The notes beneath the pieces were generated by a model. The model searched no databases and was not told the DNA's origin. It saw nothing but the letters and a program-made list of their open reading frames with translations. Positions 26,042 to 36,606 of a stretch of 64,000 nucleotides of DNA are shown here, piece by piece. A program made the translations under genes and the position numbers. Position 1 is the first letter of the stretch, and every line of letters begins with the position of its first letter. Source of the stretch: Chryseobacterium geocarposphaerae (lineage in GTDB: Bacteria > Bacteroidota > Bacteroidia > Flavobacteriales > Weeksellaceae); the NCBI RefSeq assembly GCF_002797535.1, contig NZ_PGFD01000001.1:744001-808000 (forward strand), read 5' to 3'.

Positions 26042-28009
26042 ATGCTATTATTTCGAAATCGTTTGAATATGAATTCTGTTAAAACATATACTCTTTTTAC
26101 GGATCATGATATTTATCTTTTTAAAGAAGGTAAACATTATCGTCTTTACGAAAAGTTTGGTTCGCATTCCGTAGAGAAAGAAGGGACTTCCGGAGTGTAT
26201 TTTTCAGTTTGGGCTCCCCATGCAACGAAGGTTTCTGTAATAGGAGATTTCAACAAATGGAACTCAACAGATCATATCCTGTACCCAAGATGGGATGAAT
26301 CCGGAATCTGGGAAGGTTTTATTGAAGGATTAGAATGGGGAACTTTATACAAATATGCCATTGAAACAGCTCATGGTGAAATGTTGGAAAAAAGTGATCC
26401 TTATGCTTTGAGCTGGGAACAGAATATACAGGCCGCTTCTCTAGTTTCTACCAACTGGTACGAATGGAATGATAAGGAGTGGATGAATAGCAGATGGAAA
26501 AAAAACAGCATAGAAGCTCCGATTTCTGTGTATGAATTACATTTGGGCTCCTGGAGAAAAAGCGAATTCAATACTTTTTTAAATTATAGAGATATTGCCG
26601 GAGAACTGATTCCTTATGTTAAAGATATGGGATTTACCCATGTAGAATTCATGCCGGTGATGGAATATCCTTACGATCCGAGTTGGGGATATCAGATTAC
26701 AGGTTTTTATGCAGCCACGTCACGTTTCGGTTCTCCTCAGGATTTAATGTTTTTAATTGATGAACTTCACAAACACAATATAGGAGTTATTTTGGACTGG
26801 GTTCCGTCTCATTTTCCGGGAGATGTGAATGGCCTTCACAGATTTGATGGAAGTTATTTATATGAGCCTGAAGATCCCAGAAAGGGCTTTCATCCGGATT
26901 GGAAATCTTATATTTTCAATTATGGAAGGAATGAAGTAAAATCATTTCTGATTTCAAATGCCATGTTTTGGCTAGATCGTTATCATGTGGATGGATTGCG
27001 TGTAGATGCGGTAACCTCAATGCTTCATCTTGATTATTCAAGAAGTGAAGGAGAATGGGAACCCAATATTTTTGGAGGTAATGTAAATCTTGAAGCAAAG
27101 GCTTTCTTACAAGAATTTAATACTGCCGTTTATAAAGAATTTGGTAATGCCATTATCACGATTGCGGAAGAAAGTTCAGATTTTCCAATGTTGACCAAGC
27201 CTGTCCATGACGGAGGAGTAGGTTTTGGAATGAAATGGATGATGGGCTGGATGCATGATACGCTTGATTATTTTGAAGAAGAGTTTATGAACAGAAAATA
27301 TCATCACCATAAACTTACTTTTGCCTCAATGTACATGTATAATGAAAATTATATGATGCCATTGTCTCATGATGAAGTTGTTCACGGGAAATCGAGTCTT
27401 ATTTATAAAATGGTTGGGGATGAATGGCAGAAATTTGCCAATCTCAGGACATTATACGTTTATATGTATACCCATCCCGGAGCAAAACTTCTGTTTATGG
27501 GTGATGAATTTGGTCAGACCAGTGAATGGAATTTTACCAAAAGCCTGGATTGGGATTTATTACAATATCATGTTCATAAAGGACTACAGACACTCGTTAA
27601 GGATCTTAATTTTATTTACAGAGATATACCTGCCTTTTATGAAAACCAGTTTCAGAAAGACGGTTTTGAATGGATTGAAGCGGATGACTTGGAAAATTCG
27701 ATCTATGTATATCTAAGAAAAGGAAAAAGACGGGATGATGTTTTTATGATCATTCTGAACCTTTTGCCTAAAGTTATCGATTACAAAATAGGAGTCAAAG
27801 CAGGAACACATTGGGAAGTGATTTTTAATTCAGATGATGAAAGATATGCAGGAAGCGGTGTGGAACCGGAAATATGGAGTGAGCAATATGAAGAGTATAT
27901 GCGGCATCCCAAATCCATAACTTTAAAATTACCACCTCTTGCCGGAGTTATTCTAAGACAGACAAAAGACAAAAAATATAAGCACCACAGAAGTAAATTT
28001 AGAAAATAA
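26042..28009 (+). CDS. glgB: 1,4-alpha-glucan branching enzyme
   Basis: 655 residues from ATG 26042; a second in-frame ATG at 26069 (MNSVKTYTLFTDHD) is at least as likely and gives 646. An N-terminal CBM48 (SVWAPHATKVSVIGDFNKWN) precedes a GH13 barrel with DGLRVDAVTSML (nucleophile Asp), ITIAEESSDFP (acid/base Glu) and MPLSHDEVVHGKSSL. It forms alpha-1,6 branches in glycogen. First gene of glgB-glgA-glgC, with 39 nt to glgA. Confidence 0.94.
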   Translation: MLLFRNRLNMNSVKTYTLFTDHDIYLFKEGKHYRLYEKFGSHSVEKEGTSGVYFSVWAPHATKVSVIGDFNKWNSTDHILYPRWDESGIWEGFIEGLEWGTLYKYAIETAHGEMLEKSDPYALSWEQNIQAASLVSTNWYEWNDKEWMNSRWKKNSIEAPISVYELHLGSWRKSEFNTFLNYRDIAGELIPYVKDMGFTHVEFMPVMEYPYDPSWGYQITGFYAATSRFGSPQDLMFLIDELHKHNIGVILDWVPSHFPGDVNGLHRFDGSYLYEPEDPRKGFHPDWKSYIFNYGRNEVKSFLISNAMFWLDRYHVDGLRVDAVTSMLHLDYSRSEGEWEPNIFGGNVNLEAKAFLQEFNTAVYKEFGNAIITIAEESSDFPMLTKPVHDGGVGFGMKWMMGWMHDTLDYFEEEFMNRKYHHHKLTFASMYMYNENYMMPLSHDEVVHGKSSLIYKMVGDEWQKFANLRTLYVYMYTHPGAKLLFMGDEFGQTSEWNFTKSLDWDLLQYHVHKGLQTLVKDLNFIYRDIPAFYENQFQKDGFEWIEADDLENSIYVYLRKGKRRDDVFMIILNLLPKVIDYKIGVKAGTHWEVIFNSDDERYAGSGVEPEIWSEQYEEYMRHPKSITLKLPPLAGVILRQTKDKKYKHHRSKFRK

Positions 28010-28048
28010 GGTTCTAAATTAGATTAACATAAACATTATAGAAATTAT

Positions 28049-29458
28049 ATGACCATATATCATCTAAGTACAGAATGTTATCCTGTAGCAAAAGTAGGAG
28101 GATTGGCAGATGTTGTAGGCGCTCTTCCCAAATACCAGAACAAAATAAAAGGAGTTGATTCAAAAGTGGTTATGCCATGGTATAACAAATCTTTTATATA
28201 CAATCATGAGTTTGACATAGTTTTTGATGGGTTCATTCATCAGGGACCGAATATGCTTCAGGTACAGGTATTGAAGGAGAAAACCAATGTGCTGGGATTT
28301 GAATTGTTCATGGTGAAGATCCCTGGACTTTTGGATCGGGAAAACCCTTACGGTTACGCTGATGAGAACTTTCAGTTCATTGCTTTTCAGCATGGGGTTT
28401 TACATTGGTTGAGTGCGATGGAAATTCGTCTGGATGTACTGCACTGTCACGATTATCATACAGGATTAGTACCTTTTATGACCGAACATTGTGCTGAATT
28501 TGCTTTTTTAAAAGGAGTAAAAACCATAGGCACAATACACAACGGTGAATATCAGGGGAATATGAACTGGGAAATGGCTAAATATATCCCTTCATTTGAT
28601 TATTATAAATGGGGGCTGCTAGACTGGAAAGGCCAGATTAATCCATTGGCAGCAATGATTAAGTGTTGCAATGCATTTACTACGGTTTCAGAAGGCTATC
28701 TGGAAGAACTTTTTATAAGTTTCAGAGGGTTGGAAAGTCTGGTGCGTCAGGAATTTGGAAAAGCATACGGAATTATTAACGGAATCGATACTGAAGTCTG
28801 GAATCCTGAAACCGATCCTATGCTGGATTTTAATTACAACATAACAAATGCTCTTGAGCAAAAGAAAAAAAATAAAGAAAAGATCTGTAAAGAGTATAAT
28901 CTGAAGCCGGAACTTCCTTTATTTGCTTTTATTGGCCGTTTTGCAGGAGAAAAAGGAGCAGATTTGTTACCGGATATGGTCTGGAGAAGCATAAAGCAAA
29001 GTTACGGAGCGTTAAATATTATCATTTTAGGATCGGGGGATCCTTATATTGAAAATAAATTGAAGGAATATGATACTACATATACCAATTTTGCACTAGA
29101 TTTGGGATATAAGGAACAACTTTCTCATAAGATCTACGCATCGGCAGATTTTTTATTAATGCCTTCAAGGGTAGAGCCTTGTGGTTTGAACCAGATGTAT
29201 TCAATGAGGTATGGGACAATTCCGGTGGTAAGATATACAGGAGGTTTAAAAGACACTGTAGCTGATATCTCTACGGGAGGAGCGGGGCTCAACTTTGCTT
29301 TTCCGGGAGTAGATGATATGATTCATGCTATGAACAGGGCGTTAAGTCTTTATAATCAGAAAGAAATAATGAAAGATCTTATTCATGCTAATATGAGTTT
29401 TGATTTTGCATGGGAAAAATCTGCGGAAAAGTATTTAAAATTATATAGTAATAGTTAA
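28049..29458 (+). CDS. glgA: Glycogen synthase (ADP-glucose type, GT5)
   Basis: 469 residues. The N-terminus holds the ADP-glucose-binding KVGGLADVVGALP; further GT5 signatures are HCHDYHTGLVPF, TIHNGEYQG, INGIDTEVWNPETDP, FIGRFAGEKG and the C-terminal SRVEPCGLNQMYSMRYG with the catalytic-site Glu. It elongates glycogen from ADP-glucose. It ends 15 nt before glgC. Confidence 0.94.
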   Translation: MTIYHLSTECYPVAKVGGLADVVGALPKYQNKIKGVDSKVVMPWYNKSFIYNHEFDIVFDGFIHQGPNMLQVQVLKEKTNVLGFELFMVKIPGLLDRENPYGYADENFQFIAFQHGVLHWLSAMEIRLDVLHCHDYHTGLVPFMTEHCAEFAFLKGVKTIGTIHNGEYQGNMNWEMAKYIPSFDYYKWGLLDWKGQINPLAAMIKCCNAFTTVSEGYLEELFISFRGLESLVRQEFGKAYGIINGIDTEVWNPETDPMLDFNYNITNALEQKKKNKEKICKEYNLKPELPLFAFIGRFAGEKGADLLPDMVWRSIKQSYGALNIIILGSGDPYIENKLKEYDTTYTNFALDLGYKEQLSHKIYASADFLLMPSRVEPCGLNQMYSMRYGTIPVVRYTGGLKDTVADISTGGAGLNFAFPGVDDMIHAMNRALSLYNQKEIMKDLIHANMSFDFAWEKSAEKYLKLYSNS

Positions 29459-29473
29459 AAAAATACAAAATAT

Positions 29474-30742
29474 ATGAATCGTAAAGTAATTTCTATTGTT
29501 CTTGGAGGAGGAAGAGGCACAAGGCTTTTTCCGTTGACCTATACAAGATCAAAGCCGGCTGTTCCTATTGCAGGAAAATACAGATTAGTAGATATTCCTA
29601 TTTCAAATTGTTTAAACTCTGGACTGAATAAAATCCTGGTATTAACACAGTTTAACTCTGCATCTCTTAATTCACATATCAAGAACTCATACCATTTTGA
29701 CATTTTTAGTAAAGGATTTGTTGATATTCTGGCTGCAGAACAAAATGTAGAGAATGATAACTGGTATCAGGGAACTGCAGATGCAGTCCGCCAGTCGATG
29801 AAGCATCTGGAAAAATATGATTATGATTATATTCTGATTCTTTCCGGAGATCAGCTGTACCAGATGGATTTTAGAGAGATGCTCGACTTCCATATTGAAA
29901 AAGGAGGTGATGTTACTATTGCAACTATTCCTGTAAATGCTAAAGACGCGACAGGCTTCGGAATTTTGAGTTCTGATGATGAAGGAAATATTACTTCTTT
30001 TGTAGAAAAACCGGCTCTTGATGCTTTAGATAATTTAAAATCTGAAGTTTCAGAAGAAAATAAGCATAAAGGAAAAGAATATCTGGCTTCGATGGGAATC
30101 TATATTTTCACAAAAAGCATTCTTAAAAAAATGTTTGATGAAGGAGCAGGTGACGATTTTGGAAAAGATATTATTCCAAGCTCAATTGCGAAATATAAAA
30201 TCATGAGTTACCAGTATGAAGGATATTGGACGGATATTGGAACCATTGAATCCTTTTATGAGGCTAATCTAGACTTATGTCAGGATTTACCTCAATTTAA
30301 TCTATTTTCCACTTCTCCTATCTATACAAGGGCAAGAATGTTGCCTCCTTCAAAAATAAATGGTTCTTATGTAAGCAAAGCGATTTTTGGAGACGGATGT
30401 ATCATTATGGCCGATAAAATTGAAAATTCAATCATAGGTAACCGAACGAGAATTGATAAAGGCAGTACAATTGTGAATTCTTACATTATGGGTTCAGATT
30501 TTTATCAAAATACAGACGAAATTCTTAAAAATAATAAAAAAGGAAGCCCCAATATGGGAGTTGGAAAGTACTGTTATATTGAAAAAGCAATCTTAGATAA
30601 GAATTGTTATATCGGAGATAATGTGAGGATTATAGGAGGAAAACATTTGAAAGACGGAGACTATGGAACCTATTCTGTTCAGGACGGAATTGTAGTGGTG
30701 AAAAAAGGAGCTGTTCTACCTCCGGGAACTCATATCGGATAA
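29474..30742 (+). CDS. glgC: Glucose-1-phosphate adenylyltransferase
   Basis: 422 residues. Nucleotidyltransferase start IVLGGGRGTRLFPLTYTRSKPAVPIAGKYR is split over residues ~8-37; YQGTADAVRQS, LSGDQLYQMD, FVEKP and YWTDIGTIESFYEAN follow, and the C-terminus is a left-handed beta-helix. It supplies ADP-glucose to GlgA. Last gene of the operon, followed by a terminator. Confidence 0.94.
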   Translation: MNRKVISIVLGGGRGTRLFPLTYTRSKPAVPIAGKYRLVDIPISNCLNSGLNKILVLTQFNSASLNSHIKNSYHFDIFSKGFVDILAAEQNVENDNWYQGTADAVRQSMKHLEKYDYDYILILSGDQLYQMDFREMLDFHIEKGGDVTIATIPVNAKDATGFGILSSDDEGNITSFVEKPALDALDNLKSEVSEENKHKGKEYLASMGIYIFTKSILKKMFDEGAGDDFGKDIIPSSIAKYKIMSYQYEGYWTDIGTIESFYEANLDLCQDLPQFNLFSTSPIYTRARMLPPSKINGSYVSKAIFGDGCIIMADKIENSIIGNRTRIDKGSTIVNSYIMGSDFYQNTDEILKNNKKGSPNMGVGKYCYIEKAILDKNCYIGDNVRIIGGKHLKDGDYGTYSVQDGIVVVKKGAVLPPGTHIG

Positions 30743-30760
30743 TAATTCTTTAACATAAAC

Positions 30761-30790
30761 AAGTGATCGAGCATATTGGTCACTTTTTTT
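30761..30790 (+). terminator. Terminator of the glgBAC operon
   Basis: Stem aagtgatc (30761-30768) / ggtcactt (30778-30785) with two wobble-tolerant pairs, then a T run. Confidence 0.7.
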
Positions 30791-30798
30791 ATTTGTAT

Positions 30799-30806
30799 TA
30801 CATTTG
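30799..30806 (+). promoter_or_regulatory. -7 element (TACATTTG) directly before the SRPBCC protein gene
   Basis: A perfect TAnnTTTG match ending 4 nt before the ATG at 30811, implying a leaderless or nearly leaderless transcript. Confidence 0.45.
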
Positions 30807-30810
30807 TGAA

Positions 30811-31851
30811 ATGCGTTTTTTTAAAATCTTAGCGGTAATTGTTATTCTTTTGGTGGGAGCTTATGCTGCTTCCATGTATTTTTTTGTAGAGGAAAATAAA
30901 AATTTTCAGATTGAAAAGGAAGTTGATTATCCTTTAGATAAAGTCTTTTCCCAGTTCAATAATCTGCAGCATTTTACCCGCTGGAACAATTTTTTTACCA
31001 GCTCTCAAAGTATGGATATAGACTATTATACACCTTATGAAGGAAAAGGGAGTTCAATAAGCTATGTAGATACGAAAAACGACAGGGAAGGAGAAATGTT
31101 TATCCGTTACGAAAACCTGAACAAAACTTTAAAATACCAGCTTTTTGAAGATAAAAATGAAAATCCTACGTTGGTTGATGTGAAATTTAAAGCGATTTCT
31201 CCTGAAAGAACTAAAATTATATGGTATGTTCATACGCCTAAGCTTTCGGTATTGAGAAGAGTTGAAAACTTCTGGACAGAAGATAGGTTTGCTGAAAATA
31301 TTGATAAAAGTATGGCAAATCTGAAGAATGTTTTAGGGAATAAGGTAGAAAAAGACAATCAGATGGCTGCTATAAAATATGACAGCCTTATGGTTGAAAA
31401 AGAGGAAGAAAAAATATTACTGGGAATTAACATCAGTACCTCCAATAAAAAAGATGCTTTGTATAAAAATGTGGTCATGAACTATAATAAAGTTTATAAC
31501 TATGTTACCATGGATTTGGGTAAAAAAGAAGATGAGTTTGGATACTCTGTGCTGATAACAGATGCAGACAATTACAAAGATAAAGAGGTTTCTTATTTTA
31601 TTGGAATTCCACTGTCTAAAAAAGTTGGGATTACGGATAATAACTTTAGTTTCAGAACGATAAATCCCACACAGGATTATGTGGTCTACTACAAAGGAAA
31701 TTATGCCGGAAGGATAAAAGCTATTCAGCAGCTTATTCAGAAAGCTAAAAAAGATGAAATGCGTTTTGGAGATATTCGTCAGACTTTCATAGAACGACCT
31801 ACGGAAGATCAGAATGTGAATATGAAGATATCTTTATCAGTTTATAAGTAA
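30811..31851 (+). CDS. Membrane-anchored SRPBCC (polyketide cyclase-like) protein
   Basis: 346 residues from ATG 30811; an in-frame GTG at 30763 would read through the operon terminator and promoter and is rejected. One N-terminal membrane helix (ILAVIVILLVGAYAASMYFF) precedes an SRPBCC/Bet v1-like domain at ~30-165 (VDYPLDKVFSQFNNLQHFTR). The C-terminal half resembles AraC effector-binding (GyrI-like) domains. Ligand unknown. Confidence 0.65.
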   Translation: MRFFKILAVIVILLVGAYAASMYFFVEENKNFQIEKEVDYPLDKVFSQFNNLQHFTRWNNFFTSSQSMDIDYYTPYEGKGSSISYVDTKNDREGEMFIRYENLNKTLKYQLFEDKNENPTLVDVKFKAISPERTKIIWYVHTPKLSVLRRVENFWTEDRFAENIDKSMANLKNVLGNKVEKDNQMAAIKYDSLMVEKEEEKILLGINISTSNKKDALYKNVVMNYNKVYNYVTMDLGKKEDEFGYSVLITDADNYKDKEVSYFIGIPLSKKVGITDNNFSFRTINPTQDYVVYYKGNYAGRIKAIQQLIQKAKKDEMRFGDIRQTFIERPTEDQNVNMKISLSVYK

Positions 31852-31920
31852 ATTACTGAAATTTATCATTTTTATAGTTATTTTTAATAAGTTAGCACTG
31901 TTTCACATCGGTTTTTTTAT

Positions 31921-31928
31921 TAAATTTG
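31921..31928 (+). promoter_or_regulatory. -7 element (TAAATTTG) for sucAB
   Basis: A perfect TAnnTTTG match 46 nt before the sucA ATG. Confidence 0.5.
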
Positions 31929-31974
31929 AAGATTAATTCTACAAATAAATTTTAATAATAGATAAACTGTAATA

Positions 31975-34788
31975 ATGGACAGATTTTCATTCCTAAACGC
32001 AGCTCATTCTCAGTTAATTGAGGATTTATACCAACAATATTTAAAATTCCCGGACTCTTTAGAACCATCATGGAAAGCCTTCTTTCAAGGTTTCGATTTT
32101 GCCTTGGAGAACTATGGTGATGACGAAAGTATTCAATACATTCAGACTTCAGCTCCATCTGCCCCTGCAGTGCAGCAAATTTCTCAGGCAGCAGCTAACG
32201 GAGAAGTTCCTGAGCATATCAAAAAAGAATTTAAGGTAGTAAACCTTATTGAAGCATACAGAACAAGAGGACATTTGTTTACCAAAACAAACCCTGTAAG
32301 AGAAAGAAGACACTATACTCCGACTTTAGACATCGAGAACTTTGGTCTTGACAAGTCAGATTTAAATACAAAATTCAACTGTGCTGTTGAAACGGGAATG
32401 AAAGGGCCTGCAACTTTACAGGAACTGATTAGACACTTAGAAAACATTTATTGTGATTCTATCGGTGTGGAATATATGCACATCAACAACGTTGAGGAAA
32501 AAGATTTCATCAAGCAATGGCTTCAGGTGAATGAAAACCACCCAAATCTTTCAGCGAATGAAAAAACTGAGATTTTACTAAAATTAAATCAGGCAGTAGC
32601 GTTTGAAAATTATCTTCATACAAAATTTGTTGGTCAAAAAAGATTCTCATTAGAGGGAGGAGAGACGCTAATCCCTGCATTGGATCAGTTGATCTCAAGA
32701 TCTTCTCAACTGGGAGTTGATGAAGTTGTTTTAGGAATGGCTCACAGAGGTAGATTGAATGTATTGACCAATATATTCGGAAAATCTTACAAGCAGATCT
32801 TCTCAGAATTTGAAGGAAAAGAATTTGAAGAAGATGTATTCTCAGGTGATGTTAAATATCACTTAGGATCATCTAAAAAAATCAAAACAGCTTCCGGAGA
32901 AGAAGTTGCCATTAATCTGACTCCAAACCCATCTCACCTTGAAACGGTTGCTGCTCTTGTAGAAGGAATTTGCCGTGCAAAAGTAGACGATAAATATAAA
33001 GATTATTCTAAAGTTTTGCCAATCATCATCCACGGTGACGGGGCAATTGCCGGACAAGGTATTGCTTACGAAGTGGCTCAGATGATGACTTTGGACGGAT
33101 ACAAAACAGGAGGAACAGTTCATATTGTTGTGAATAACCAGGTTTCGTTTACGACTAACTATATGGATGCAAGATCTTCAACATACTGTACAGACATTGC
33201 AAAAGTTACAGAATCTCCTGTAATGCACGTAAATGCTGATGATGCAGAAGCTGTAGTTCACGCGATCCATTTTGCTGCTGATTTCAGAGCAAAGTTTGGT
33301 AAAGATGTTTATATCGATTTATTAGGATACAGAAAATATGGTCATAACGAAGGAGATGAGCCAAGATTTACACAGCCTAATTTATATAAAACAATTTCTA
33401 AACACCCGAATCCAAGAGAGATCTATAAAGATCAGTTGTTGAAGGACAGTGTTGTTTCAAATGATCTTATTGCTAAAATGGAAGCTGATTTTAAAGAGCT
33501 TTTAGACAAAGACTTTGATGCTTCAAAAGAAATTGAGAAAAACGTAATGGACGTTTTCATGGCAGAAGACTGGACAAACTATCCAATCGGTAAGAGAGGA
33601 GCAGTTCAGGAAGCTGTAGATACAAAATACGACTTAGAAAAGCTGAAAGAATTGGCAATTAAAATGTCAACACTTCCGGCTGATAAAAAGTTCCTGAATA
33701 AAATTACAAGACTTTTCGAAAACAGACTGAAAGCTATTGAAGGAAATTCATTAGACTGGGCTCTAGGAGAGTGGCTGGCTTATGCTACACTTCTTGTGGA
33801 AGGTCACAATGTAAGAATTTCCGGAGAAGATGTGGAAAGAGGTACCTTCTCTCACAGACACGCGGTTGTAAAAACTGAAGATACTGAAGAAGAATATATC
33901 CCGTTAAGACATGTTTCTGAAAGCAGGTTTGATGTATTCAATTCTCACCTTTCTGAATACGGAGTTCTTGGTTTTGATTACGGTTATGCAATGGCTTCTC
34001 CCAATACTTTGACAATTTGGGAAGCTCAGTTTGGAGATTTCGTGAATGGGGCTCAGATTATTGTTGACCAATATTTGGCTGCTGCGGAAGAAAAATGGAA
34101 AATTCAGGACGGTTTAGTAATGCTATTGCCTCACGGTTCAGAAGGACAGGGAGCAGAACACTCTTCAGCAAGACTGGAAAGATTCTTAACACTTTGTGCT
34201 AACGAAAATATGGTTGTGGCGAATATCACTTCTCCTGCCAACTATTTCCACTTATTGAGAAGACAGTTGAAATGGTCATTCAGAAAGCCATTGATCGTTA
34301 TGAGTCCAAAATCATTGTTGAGACATCCAAGAGTGGTTTCTCCGCTTGAAGATTTCTCAAACAAAGGATTCCAGCCTATTTTAGACGATCCTACCGCAGA
34401 TCCTAAAAAAGTGGAAAAATTAGTGCTATGTTCAGGTAAATTATACTTCGAATTATTAGCTAAAAAAGAAGAACTGAATGCTGAAAATATCGCATTGGTA
34501 AGATTCGAGCAATTGTATCCGCTTCAGACAGATGCTATTGAAGCGATCTTCGAAAAATATTCAAACAGAAAAGAAATTGTTTGGGCTCAGGAAGAACCGG
34601 AAAATATGGGTGCTTGGTCTTATATTTTAAGAAACTTCAGAGATACAGGAATCCAGGTGGTTGCTCCAGTTCCAAGCGGTGCTCCGGCTCCAGGAAGCCA
34701 CAAGATGTTTGAGAAAAACCAAAATGCAGTGATCAACAGAGTATTCGATAGAAATGATGCTCCTGTAAAAAGACCTGTAACCGCTTAA
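31975..34788 (+). CDS. sucA: 2-oxoglutarate dehydrogenase E1 component
   Basis: 937 residues, the usual length. The N-terminal E2-binding segment (FLNAAHSQLIEDLYQQYLKF), the thiamine-diphosphate region GMAHRGRLNVLTNIFGK and IHGDGAIAGQGIAYEVAQM, and the transketolase-like C-terminal half with LPHGSEGQGAEHSSARLERF are all present. It decarboxylates 2-oxoglutarate in the TCA cycle. sucB follows 38 nt downstream; E3 is not in the window. Confidence 0.96.
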   Translation: MDRFSFLNAAHSQLIEDLYQQYLKFPDSLEPSWKAFFQGFDFALENYGDDESIQYIQTSAPSAPAVQQISQAAANGEVPEHIKKEFKVVNLIEAYRTRGHLFTKTNPVRERRHYTPTLDIENFGLDKSDLNTKFNCAVETGMKGPATLQELIRHLENIYCDSIGVEYMHINNVEEKDFIKQWLQVNENHPNLSANEKTEILLKLNQAVAFENYLHTKFVGQKRFSLEGGETLIPALDQLISRSSQLGVDEVVLGMAHRGRLNVLTNIFGKSYKQIFSEFEGKEFEEDVFSGDVKYHLGSSKKIKTASGEEVAINLTPNPSHLETVAALVEGICRAKVDDKYKDYSKVLPIIIHGDGAIAGQGIAYEVAQMMTLDGYKTGGTVHIVVNNQVSFTTNYMDARSSTYCTDIAKVTESPVMHVNADDAEAVVHAIHFAADFRAKFGKDVYIDLLGYRKYGHNEGDEPRFTQPNLYKTISKHPNPREIYKDQLLKDSVVSNDLIAKMEADFKELLDKDFDASKEIEKNVMDVFMAEDWTNYPIGKRGAVQEAVDTKYDLEKLKELAIKMSTLPADKKFLNKITRLFENRLKAIEGNSLDWALGEWLAYATLLVEGHNVRISGEDVERGTFSHRHAVVKTEDTEEEYIPLRHVSESRFDVFNSHLSEYGVLGFDYGYAMASPNTLTIWEAQFGDFVNGAQIIVDQYLAAAEEKWKIQDGLVMLLPHGSEGQGAEHSSARLERFLTLCANENMVVANITSPANYFHLLRRQLKWSFRKPLIVMSPKSLLRHPRVVSPLEDFSNKGFQPILDDPTADPKKVEKLVLCSGKLYFELLAKKEELNAENIALVRFEQLYPLQTDAIEAIFEKYSNRKEIVWAQEEPENMGAWSYILRNFRDTGIQVVAPVPSGAPAPGSHKMFEKNQNAVINRVFDRNDAPVKRPVTA

Positions 34789-34826
34789 TTATAAATAATA
34801 ATCAATAAAAAAATAAAAAATACGAT

Positions 34827-36089
34827 ATGTCAGTTTTAGAAATGAAAGTTCCTTCACCGGGCGAATCAATTACAGAAGTTGAAATTGCAACTTGGCTTGT
34901 GAAAGATGGTGATTATGTAGAAAAAGATCAACCAATCGCTGAAGTAGATTCAGATAAAGCGACTCTTGAATTGCCTGCTGAACAAAGTGGTGTTATCACT
35001 TTGAAAGCTGAAGAAGGTGATGTGGTACAGGTAGGACAAGTGGTTTGTTTAATCGATATGGACGCTGCAAAACCTGCGGGTAGCGCTGCTCCTGCTGCAG
35101 AAGCTCCAAAACAAGAGGAGGCTCCTAAAGCAGCTGAACCTGCTAAACAAGAAGCTCCAAAACCTGCTGCTCAACCGGTAGCTGCTGCAACGCAAACGTA
35201 TGCAACAGGTACTCCTTCTCCTGCAGCTAAGAAAATTCTTGACGAAAAAGGTATTGATGCTTCTCAGGTTTCAGGTTCCGGAAGAGACGGAAGAATCTCT
35301 AAATCTGATGCTGAGTTGGCTGCTGTTCCTGCATTCGGAGGAAACCCGGTTACGGCTACAGGATCAAGATCTACCACAACAACTAAACTTTCAGTTCTTA
35401 GAAGAAAAATCGCTCAGAGATTAGTTTCTGTAAAGAACGAAACAGCGATGTTAACTACTTTCAACGAAGTTGACATGTCTGAGATCTTTAGACTAAGAAA
35501 ACAATATAAAGAAGAGTTTGCTCAAAGACACGGAGTAGGACTTGGTTTCATGTCTTTCTTCACAAAAGCGGTTACCAGAGCATTACAGATGTATCCTGAT
35601 GTAAATGCATCTATCGACGGAGATTTCAAAGTAAACTACGATTTCTGCGATATTTCAATTGCAGTTTCAGGTCCTAAAGGATTAATGGTTCCTGTATTGA
35701 GAAACGCTGAAAACATGTCTTTTGCAAACGTTGAAGCAAACATCAAAGATTTGGCCATCAAAGTAAGAGACGGAAAAATCACTGTTGATGAAATGACTGG
35801 TGGTACTTTCACGATTACAAACGGAGGTACTTTCGGATCTATGATGTCTACGCCAATCATTAACCCTCCTCAATCTGCTATCTTAGGTATGCATAATATC
35901 ATCCAGAGACCAGTTGCGGTTGACGGACAGGTTGTTATTCGTCCAATGATGTATGTTGCAATGTCTTATGACCACAGAATTATCGACGGTAAAGAGTCTG
36001 TAGGGTTCCTTGTTGCGGTAAAAGAAGGTATTGACAATCCTGTAGAAATTTTATTAGGCGGAGACGAAAGAAAAGGTCTTGGATTATAA
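34827..36089 (+). CDS. sucB: 2-oxoglutarate dehydrogenase E2 (dihydrolipoyl succinyltransferase)
   Basis: 420 residues. One lipoyl domain (1-~75) carries the lipoyl lysine in [13 protein letters not shown]. An alanine/proline-rich linker (~80-125) and a peripheral subunit-binding domain ([20 protein letters not shown]) follow. The catalytic domain has ATLTTFNE-type and [15 protein letters not shown] motifs, with the active-site His and Asp. It passes succinyl groups to CoA. Operon with sucA; terminator follows. Confidence 0.95.
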   Translation: MSVLEMKVPSPGESITEVEIATWLVKDGDYVEKDQPIAEVDSDKATLELPAEQSGVITLKAEEGDVVQVGQVVCLIDMDAAKPAGSAAPAAEAPKQEEAPKAAEPAKQEAPKPAAQPVAAATQTYATGTPSPAAKKILDEKGIDASQVSGSGRDGRISKSDAELAAVPAFGGNPVTATGSRSTTTTKLSVLRRKIAQRLVSVKNETAMLTTFNEVDMSEIFRLRKQYKEEFAQRHGVGLGFMSFFTKAVTRALQMYPDVNASIDGDFKVNYDFCDISIAVSGPKGLMVPVLRNAENMSFANVEANIKDLAIKVRDGKITVDEMTGGTFTITNGGTFGSMMSTPIINPPQSAILGMHNIIQRPVAVDGQVVIRPMMYVAMSYDHRIIDGKESVGFLVAVKEGIDNPVEILLGGDERKGLGL

Positions 36090-36116
36090 TTTACAGTATT
36101 ATAAAAATATTTTACG

Positions 36117-36145
36117 ATCTCGTCTTGAAAAAGGCGAGATTTTTG
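36117..36145 (+). terminator. Terminator of sucAB
   Basis: Stem atctcgtctt (36117-36126) / aaggcgagat (36131-36140), GAAA loop, then TTTT. Confidence 0.75.
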
Positions 36146-36170
36146 TATCTAATAAATAAAATGAAAAAAA

Positions 36171-36557
36171 ATGTTTTCTAAAATCACATCTAATATCAGA
36201 GTTTCAGTAGTTCCTGAATATGATAGTAAGAACAGTTATCCCTCAGAAAACCGCTACGTTTTCAAATATAACATTGTGATTGAAAATAAGGGAGATTTTC
36301 CTATTAAGATTCTTAAAAGAAAATGGTTAATTTTCGATGTTGGCTTTGGCTATACAGAGATTGTAGGGGATGGAGTAATCGGCTTAACTCCGGTAATAGA
36401 ACTTAACGAAAACTTCGCTTATTTTTCGAATGTAATGCTTCGTTCCGGAGTAGGTAATATGAGTGGAAAATACCTGGTAAGAAATGAACAGACCAAAGAG
36501 AATTTTGAAATTGATATTCCGAAATTCAACCTTTTGTCTGAAGTCTTGAGCAATTAG
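36171..36557 (+). CDS. apaG: ApaG family protein
   Basis: 128 residues, fibronectin-III-like DUF525 fold: VVPEYDSKNSYPSENRYVFK, YNIVIENKGDFPIKILKRKW, GEIVGDGV-like VGDGVIGLTPVI and SGKYLVRNEQTKENFEIDIP. Named for the cobalt/magnesium phenotype in Salmonella; biochemical role unclear. It sits after the suc terminator and converges with the exonuclease gene. Confidence 0.9.
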   Translation: MFSKITSNIRVSVVPEYDSKNSYPSENRYVFKYNIVIENKGDFPIKILKRKWLIFDVGFGYTEIVGDGVIGLTPVIELNENFAYFSNVMLRSGVGNMSGKYLVRNEQTKENFEIDIPKFNLLSEVLSN

Positions 36558-36606
36558 TATGAAATTATTGTTCAACTTCGATGCAAATTTGTGTAAGCAC
36601 TAAAAA

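Noticed and set aside
30763..30810. GTG start for the SRPBCC protein
   Set aside because: The extension would span the glycogen operon terminator and a promoter element.
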